From Apostichopus japonicus (taxonomy: Eukaryota > Echinodermata > Holothuroidea > Aspidochirotida > Stichopodidae): a DNA stretch of 64,000 nucleotides. The translations under genes and the position numbers were made by a program. Shown one piece after another: positions 58,744 through 64,000 of the stretch. Every line of letters begins with the position of its first letter. Position 1 is the first letter of the stretch. Location of the stretch: assembly GCF_037975245.1 (NCBI RefSeq), contig NC_092577.1:33438398-33502397 (forward strand), in the 5' to 3' direction. The notes below the pieces were generated by a model that was not told where the DNA came from, did not search any database, and was given only the letters and a program-made list of their open reading frames with translations.

Positions 58744-61700
58744 AACGAACCTAGACTAATTTGTTTTTAAATCCAGGATAATCCATTTTAGTCCTGGGTC
58801 CCTGATCAGCAATGTAGATTGTAAACTTTCTTTTATATATATTCCCTTTAAAATTTGAAATTTAAATGAAGACCATCCATTTTTCCTGGAATTTGAAGGT
58901 ATTATTTTGATTGGAAAAAGGTGATAAGAAATAACGAATCTGAGTAGGCCCACTGCCGTATGAATGAAACGATCATGCAAAACTTTAAGCCAGTAGAAAC
59001 TCAATTTCTTACTGTTATGGTATCCTTTAGCTATCTCCTGAGACTCCTAATGACCACTTTGGGAGTATCTTGTTTCTTGTACAATGAACCGGTCCCAGTT
59101 TGAGCAGTTGATAATGATAAATTTAGGCCATTTTTGTTGATAAATTGATTTTGCTGTAGGGCATGGATCTGAATAGATCTCCAAATTAAACCATGTACAT
59201 GTTTATCAAGTCTGTTAACCAGTGGTGGGTTCATGTACATAACCTGTATACTGTATGCATATATGTACAAAATGCAAGTTGAAGACAATTTTGGACGTGT
59301 TTTATTTTATGTTTGCTTTATTTTGGTTACATATTTATCAGTTTTCTTTATTCACTTTATCTACTTTTTTTTTTTCTTTCTTTAATCACAGAGAAAATGA
59401 AGCACTTCCACTTCAGTTGTAGTTACAGCTCACACATGGAGTGATGAAAGGAGCACATACTGTGAGTTAATTTTTCCATCTCCAGTAGGAATAGTAATGT
59501 ATTGTAAAGGGGGGGGTGGGGGGAGGAGGAGAGTGGGGAAAGGGATGAAGCAAGTGTAAATCATGAGAGATGACAAATAGGATCCTTAGACTTGGGTGAG
59601 CTATCATTTACCTTTGATTAGTACTGTGATTGCCCTTCGAACTTCCTGTATTAAAATGAGAATTTCTGTGATACTATTTAAATTTTTGAAATTTAGTCCA
59701 GTGTTATACCAGTCATCAGTCTTACATCATCCAATTAAAGCTTAAATTTGTATTGTGGGTGGTGATCACAAATTCGGTATTTTGGATGTAGATATTTGTT
59801 GATAAGTATGACATATCTATGGATATGTGTGGATATGTATGGATGTATATATATATATATCTGGATATGAATAATATATGAGTAGATACAGTATGTGGAT
59901 ATTTCTTTCCTTCATCAATTAATTTGGCTAGTAACATATTGGATATGAGGACTGTTTTATTGGGTTTGTTGGGATCCAAGGGTATCCATATAAATGTGTA
60001 CCGTATCATATATTTTGTTCTCTTTCCCACAATCGATTTCGCAATATATATGTCCAGCCGCTCCTAGTGTCATCTAGGACCGCACAAAGCTCTGAGCTCC
60101 CCTGCTGCACTTGTTAATGTTACTAAGGCCAATGTCTGTGTGGATAAGACATGTATACACTTACCTGTACATAAAGTTAACCTCAGTATCTTATCTCTGA
60201 CAAAGTTCTCATTTTCCAAACAACTCACAGGAAACAGAAAGAAACACATCTCAAGCAGTACAAATGGAAAGTGTGTCATTTAATATATATACTGCTAGCA
60301 AAATAATAATTTCTCATTTTTAGTCTATTTCCCAGCAAAATAAAAATGTGATTCATGGCATGATTCATTGTAAAGTTACATTTTATTTGTTAACTTAATT
60401 TACTGTGAATGCGCGGCTATTCATCGTCTAGGCTGATATTGGGAACAAAAAGTGACATATGTCACGAGACATACAGTATGGCGGATATTGTCATATCAAA
60501 ACAGCACCGTTGTATTTGTTACGGAACAGACGTGCAGATGTATTCCAGTATGTTAAATCTATACTAATACTCAGATATCAGGAAATAATTTATCCAGTAA
60601 ACTCATGGCAAAATGAAATTGCATTTAAGTCGATTAATAGTTTTGTTTTACACAGAACACAGTTAATTTGATGATGAGGGACAGAAGCCATAACACCTGC
60701 TACACAAACTTGTTCGACACTAAATTATTCTCTGGACATACAGTACATGCATGTGTACACTGTGTACTGTAAGGTCAGGAATGTCATACTGTACAATGAA
60801 TATCCAATTACCATCCATGGTTGTTTGCAGTGTGCTACTACTGTACATGTCTAAATATGTGACCAGCATACATGAAGGCAGTGCATACTAAAAACATCAT
60901 GGCTGTCCACCTGGGCAAGATATGAATTACCAGGCAATAATTCATTACATGCAGATTAATGGTAATGATCTAATAACGAGGTTTCGTCAAATTTCTTTCT
61001 GAAGGTCGACTCTTTTTTCGCTAGTTTTCATTGGATGATGCAGAGAAGAGGTTTCTAGCTGTGTAATGACTTCTCTTAATGAGATGTGGATGTTTACTAT
61101 TTAAAAGGAAAAAAAAAAAAAAAATTAGATTTTTTTTTTCTAAGGTCATCTTTTTTTGTGATAACTATGTGTACAGTATATAAGGCCTATGAATGTATTC
61201 GTCAGTAAGACTTGCACTATCATGTCTACAAGTAACGTGACAGACATTTGAAATATTTGACACTCAAAAAAGACAGTCTATTGTGGAGACAAGTAAAATT
61301 TATACAGACATGATCCTGCTGTACATAGTTAAGATTAGTTCAGTAAATTCCCAAGGGAATTAGGAAGCCAAAAGAAGCTCATTTTGAAACCCTATCCATG
61401 CAATGATCTTGTACGAACACCGGATTATACCAAGCCTTCTCTATTCGATAAGTGTTCAGAAATTTACAAAGCAGCAGGGGCTTCATTGTAGCACCCATTC
61501 CTGAGACCGCCATCTAACGTCCCCATCCTGTGGATGAGCGTGTACCTCAGCATCTGACCACTTTCTCAAATACTGAGGATGGTGAAGATGTACCAATTCA
61601 TCATCACTGCAGTGCAGAGCTATGGTAGAAAATGTTGTTTAAAAACCATTGAAAGAACAGAACCAATGCTTGTAGAACAGGGTCACATACCCTATATTTT

Positions 61701-62195
61701 AAAGGTGTCCAACTGTTGCCATGTTTACCAGTGCTAGATACTGCAGATCAGACCCTGTGCTCGGTGTTCAGCTCGTTAAAATAAGTTAAATTAATTGACC
61801 AGTGAGGCTGTGCTTTGTATCAGACCCCTCACTTAAGATCAGCGAACAGAGGGTTGGGTCCCTTGGACGTGAAGAAATTACCCCAAAAAATAAAAAGTCA
61901 TGTGTTCTTCAGCTCTACAGCAAATTTCTTTCTCTGAGAGGAAAAAAGAAAGAAAAAAAGTTAAAACACTGCTTATAAATGCAGGTAAGACAGTTGCTGT
62001 ATGTAGGTAAAGTACATAGAAAAGTAATAATTTAGCTGGTATTGCTTCAGAAAATGCCATGCTAAATGAGCAAATCGCTAACTTGCATGATGCAAATGCA
62101 AAGATGCGTGTATCAGGTTTTGAACTGCACACAGTGCACAGGAACCATACTGTTTATATTAGACAAAGTTCAGAGCCTCAAAACGGGTACGCAAA
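58744..62195. other. Gene-free stretch
   Basis: Low-complexity patches only: G-rich at 59511-59545, TATATA/GGATATG at 59790-59900, and an A-run then T-run at 61110-61140. No coding region recognised. Confidence 0.4.
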
Positions 62196-63275
62196 ATTAC
62201 GACACTAAATTACAATATAAATTACAACACTAAATTGCAACACTAAAGTACAACTCTTAATTACAACGCTTAATTAGAACGCTAAAGTACAACACTTAAT
62301 TACAACACTTAATTAGAACACTAAATTACAACACTGAAGTACAACAGTTAATTAGAACACTAAATTACAACACTAAAGTACAACTCTTAATTACAACGCT
62401 TAATTAGAACACTAAAGTACAACACTTAATTACAACACTTAATTAGAACACTAAATTACAACACCCTAATTACATCGCTAAATTACAACACTAAATTACA
62501 ACACTAAATTGCAACACTAAAGTACAACTCTTAATTACAACGCTTAATTAGAACGCTAAAGTACAACACTTAATTACAACACTTAATTAGAACACTAAAT
62601 TACAACACTGAAGTACAACAGTTAATTAGAACACTAAATTACAACACTAAAGTACAACTCTTAATTACAACGCTTAATTAGAACACTAAAGTACAACACT
62701 TAATTACAACACTTAATTAGAACACTAAATTACAACACCCTAATTACATCGCTAAATTACAACACTAAATTACAACACTAAATTGCAACACTATAGTACA
62801 ACTCTTAATTACAACGCTTAATTAGAACACTAAAGTACAACTCTTAATTACAACGCTTAATTAGAACACTAAAGTACAACTCTTAATTACAACACTTAAT
62901 TAGAACACTAAATTACAACTCTTAATTACAACACTTAATTAGAACACTAAATTACAACACTGAAGTACAACAGTTAATTAGAACACTAAAGTACAACACT
63001 TAATTACAACACTTAATTAGAACACTAAATTACAACACTGAAGTACAACAGTTAATTAGAACACTAAATTACAACACTAAATTACCACATTAAATTACAA
63101 CACTACTGTAAATTACAACACTTAATTGCAACAGTAAGTTACAACTCTAATTTACAACGCTAATTTACAACACTTAAATACAACAATTAATTACAACAAT
63201 AACTTAAAACACTAAATCACAACACTAGATTACAACACTAGATTACAACACTAAATTACAACACTAAATTATTCC
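62196..63275. repeat. ATTACAACACTAA minisatellite with 274-bp higher-order repeat
   Basis: The basic unit is about 13-15 bp (AATTACAACACTA with AAGTACAACTCTT and AATTAGAACAC variants). The order of variants repeats exactly with a 274-bp period: 62231-62504 and 62505-62778 are nearly identical, and a third partial copy follows. The flanks are less ordered. Confidence 0.94.
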
Positions 63276-63577
63276 CTGTTAGTTCTGTTCATATGTAGCA
63301 ATTAAGTACATGATTGCAAATTGCAAATATATTTATGTAACCAGCATTATCATCGAATCGTCCGAAACTGTCGCAACGAAGAAATGTCAGATGCAAAGAA
63401 AGTTCTTTACTTAAACTGTGTCTTCCTTTGTCTCTTCATTTCTAGATTTCCTTTCCAAAGCTCTCAACTTGTATTCAACCAAGGTGCAATAATAATATTC
63501 CATCCTCTATTACGCACCCTCTATCGAGGGGGGGTCTCCTTCAACACCTTGTCATCTATCCTCAAGGATAAGCCGTC

Positions 63578-63661
63578 ATGCAGCCCGAGATGAACAACCA
63601 CCCTGGCGAGTATGTAGATGTTGGCAATATAGTCAGGTCCGGCTACCTCAAGAAACTCAAG
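63578..63661 (+). CDS. First coding exon of a PH-domain protein, IRS-like (partial)
   Basis: 28 codons from ATG to a GTGAGA donor, MQPEMNNHPGEYVDVGNIVR then SGYLKKLK. A TAA lies in frame just before the ATG. The SGYLKKLK end is the first strand of a pleckstrin homology domain; invertebrate insulin receptor substrates begin their PH domain with a very similar GYLKKLK-T segment. Such adaptors carry insulin-receptor signals at the membrane. The rest lies beyond the window, so other PH adaptors remain possible. An R2 repeat starts about ten bases after the donor. Confidence 0.6.
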
Positions 63662-63671
63662 GTGAGACACA

Positions 63672-64000
63672 AAGGGTTTGAAGACTCGCGCAAAAAGAAA
63701 CCTCTAATGCCGGTAATCTGACCTAGTTTCGAATGAGGTGTAACAGAAGTCTTAGACACCACCATCGATCCCAGAAAATACACACACAGCTTGCTACCGT
63801 CGGTTATTAGACACTAGTGTACAGTCAGTACATACAGCTACAGTCAATACCCACAACACAGTGTACATAGCAGCGATGGAAATCTCATGTCTAGATAAAA
63901 GATAACAAGGTAGTATATCACGTTTCATTACTGTCTGAATTTTGTAGCGACAAGAAGAAAACTTCACTTGCAAGCAACAGAAAGTTAAACTTTTTCAGAG
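63672..64000 (+). repeat. Dispersed repeat R2, copy 3 (runs off the window)
   Basis: From AAAGGGTTTGAAGACTCGCG through GACCTAGTTTCGAATGAGG to the window end. Nearly identical to copy 2 and, without its leader, to copy 1. Confidence 0.88.

Overview
This is animal nuclear DNA: AT-rich, with three recognisable spliced genes (introns starting GT and ending AG), long gene-free stretches, tRNA-derived SINEs, small DNA transposons and many minisatellites. Gene content and the recurrent word TAGGCCTA suggest a marine invertebrate deuterostome, perhaps an echinoderm; the species is inference. All exon joins below were made by eye from splice signals, reading phase and remembered family sequence. No search or alignment was run.

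Layout. 1-3.8 kb is repeat-rich: a 32-bp minisatellite at 511-1780 and a small foldback element near 2.3 kb. 3.88-9.69 kb (minus) is an FBXO16-type F-box gene with two candidate last exons. It faces a Staufen gene (plus, coding exons 12.16-25.07 kb) across a 2.4-kb intergenic region that holds a large palindrome and a dispersed repeat. Staufen has five double-stranded-RNA-binding domains; the second is split by a long Pro/Gly-rich insert, as in the fly protein. 25-30.8 kb holds the presumed Staufen 3' UTR, a 165-bp tandem repeat and one unassigned exon-like frame. 30.83-39.67 kb (minus) is a complete 14-exon ADHFE1 gene (mitochondrial hydroxyacid-oxoacid transhydrogenase). 39.7-63.5 kb has no gene I can support: it contains two small hAT-like elements with 8-bp target duplications, a 430-bp direct duplication, a 21-bp minisatellite and a 274-bp higher-order repeat. 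The right edge has the first coding exon of a PH-domain protein resembling the insulin receptor substrate family, cut off by the window end.

The most striking feature is that tandem arrays and insertions sit on splice junctions. In Staufen, the exon 7 acceptor with the first 27 bases of the exon is repeated four times, and the exon 9 donor with the last 27 bases of the exon is repeated twelve times. A 1.7-kb minisatellite starts at the exon 10 donor. In ADHFE1, a SINE interrupts the end of exon 11, but a 37-bp flanking duplication keeps a complete exon end and donor on both sides. The exon 10 acceptor is also doubled, and a 75-bp array begins beside the exon 13 donor. In the two Staufen arrays, using a wrong copy brings in an early stop, so they could act as decoy sites that tune transcript output. 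The three genes are not an operon and show no evident functional link beyond proximity.
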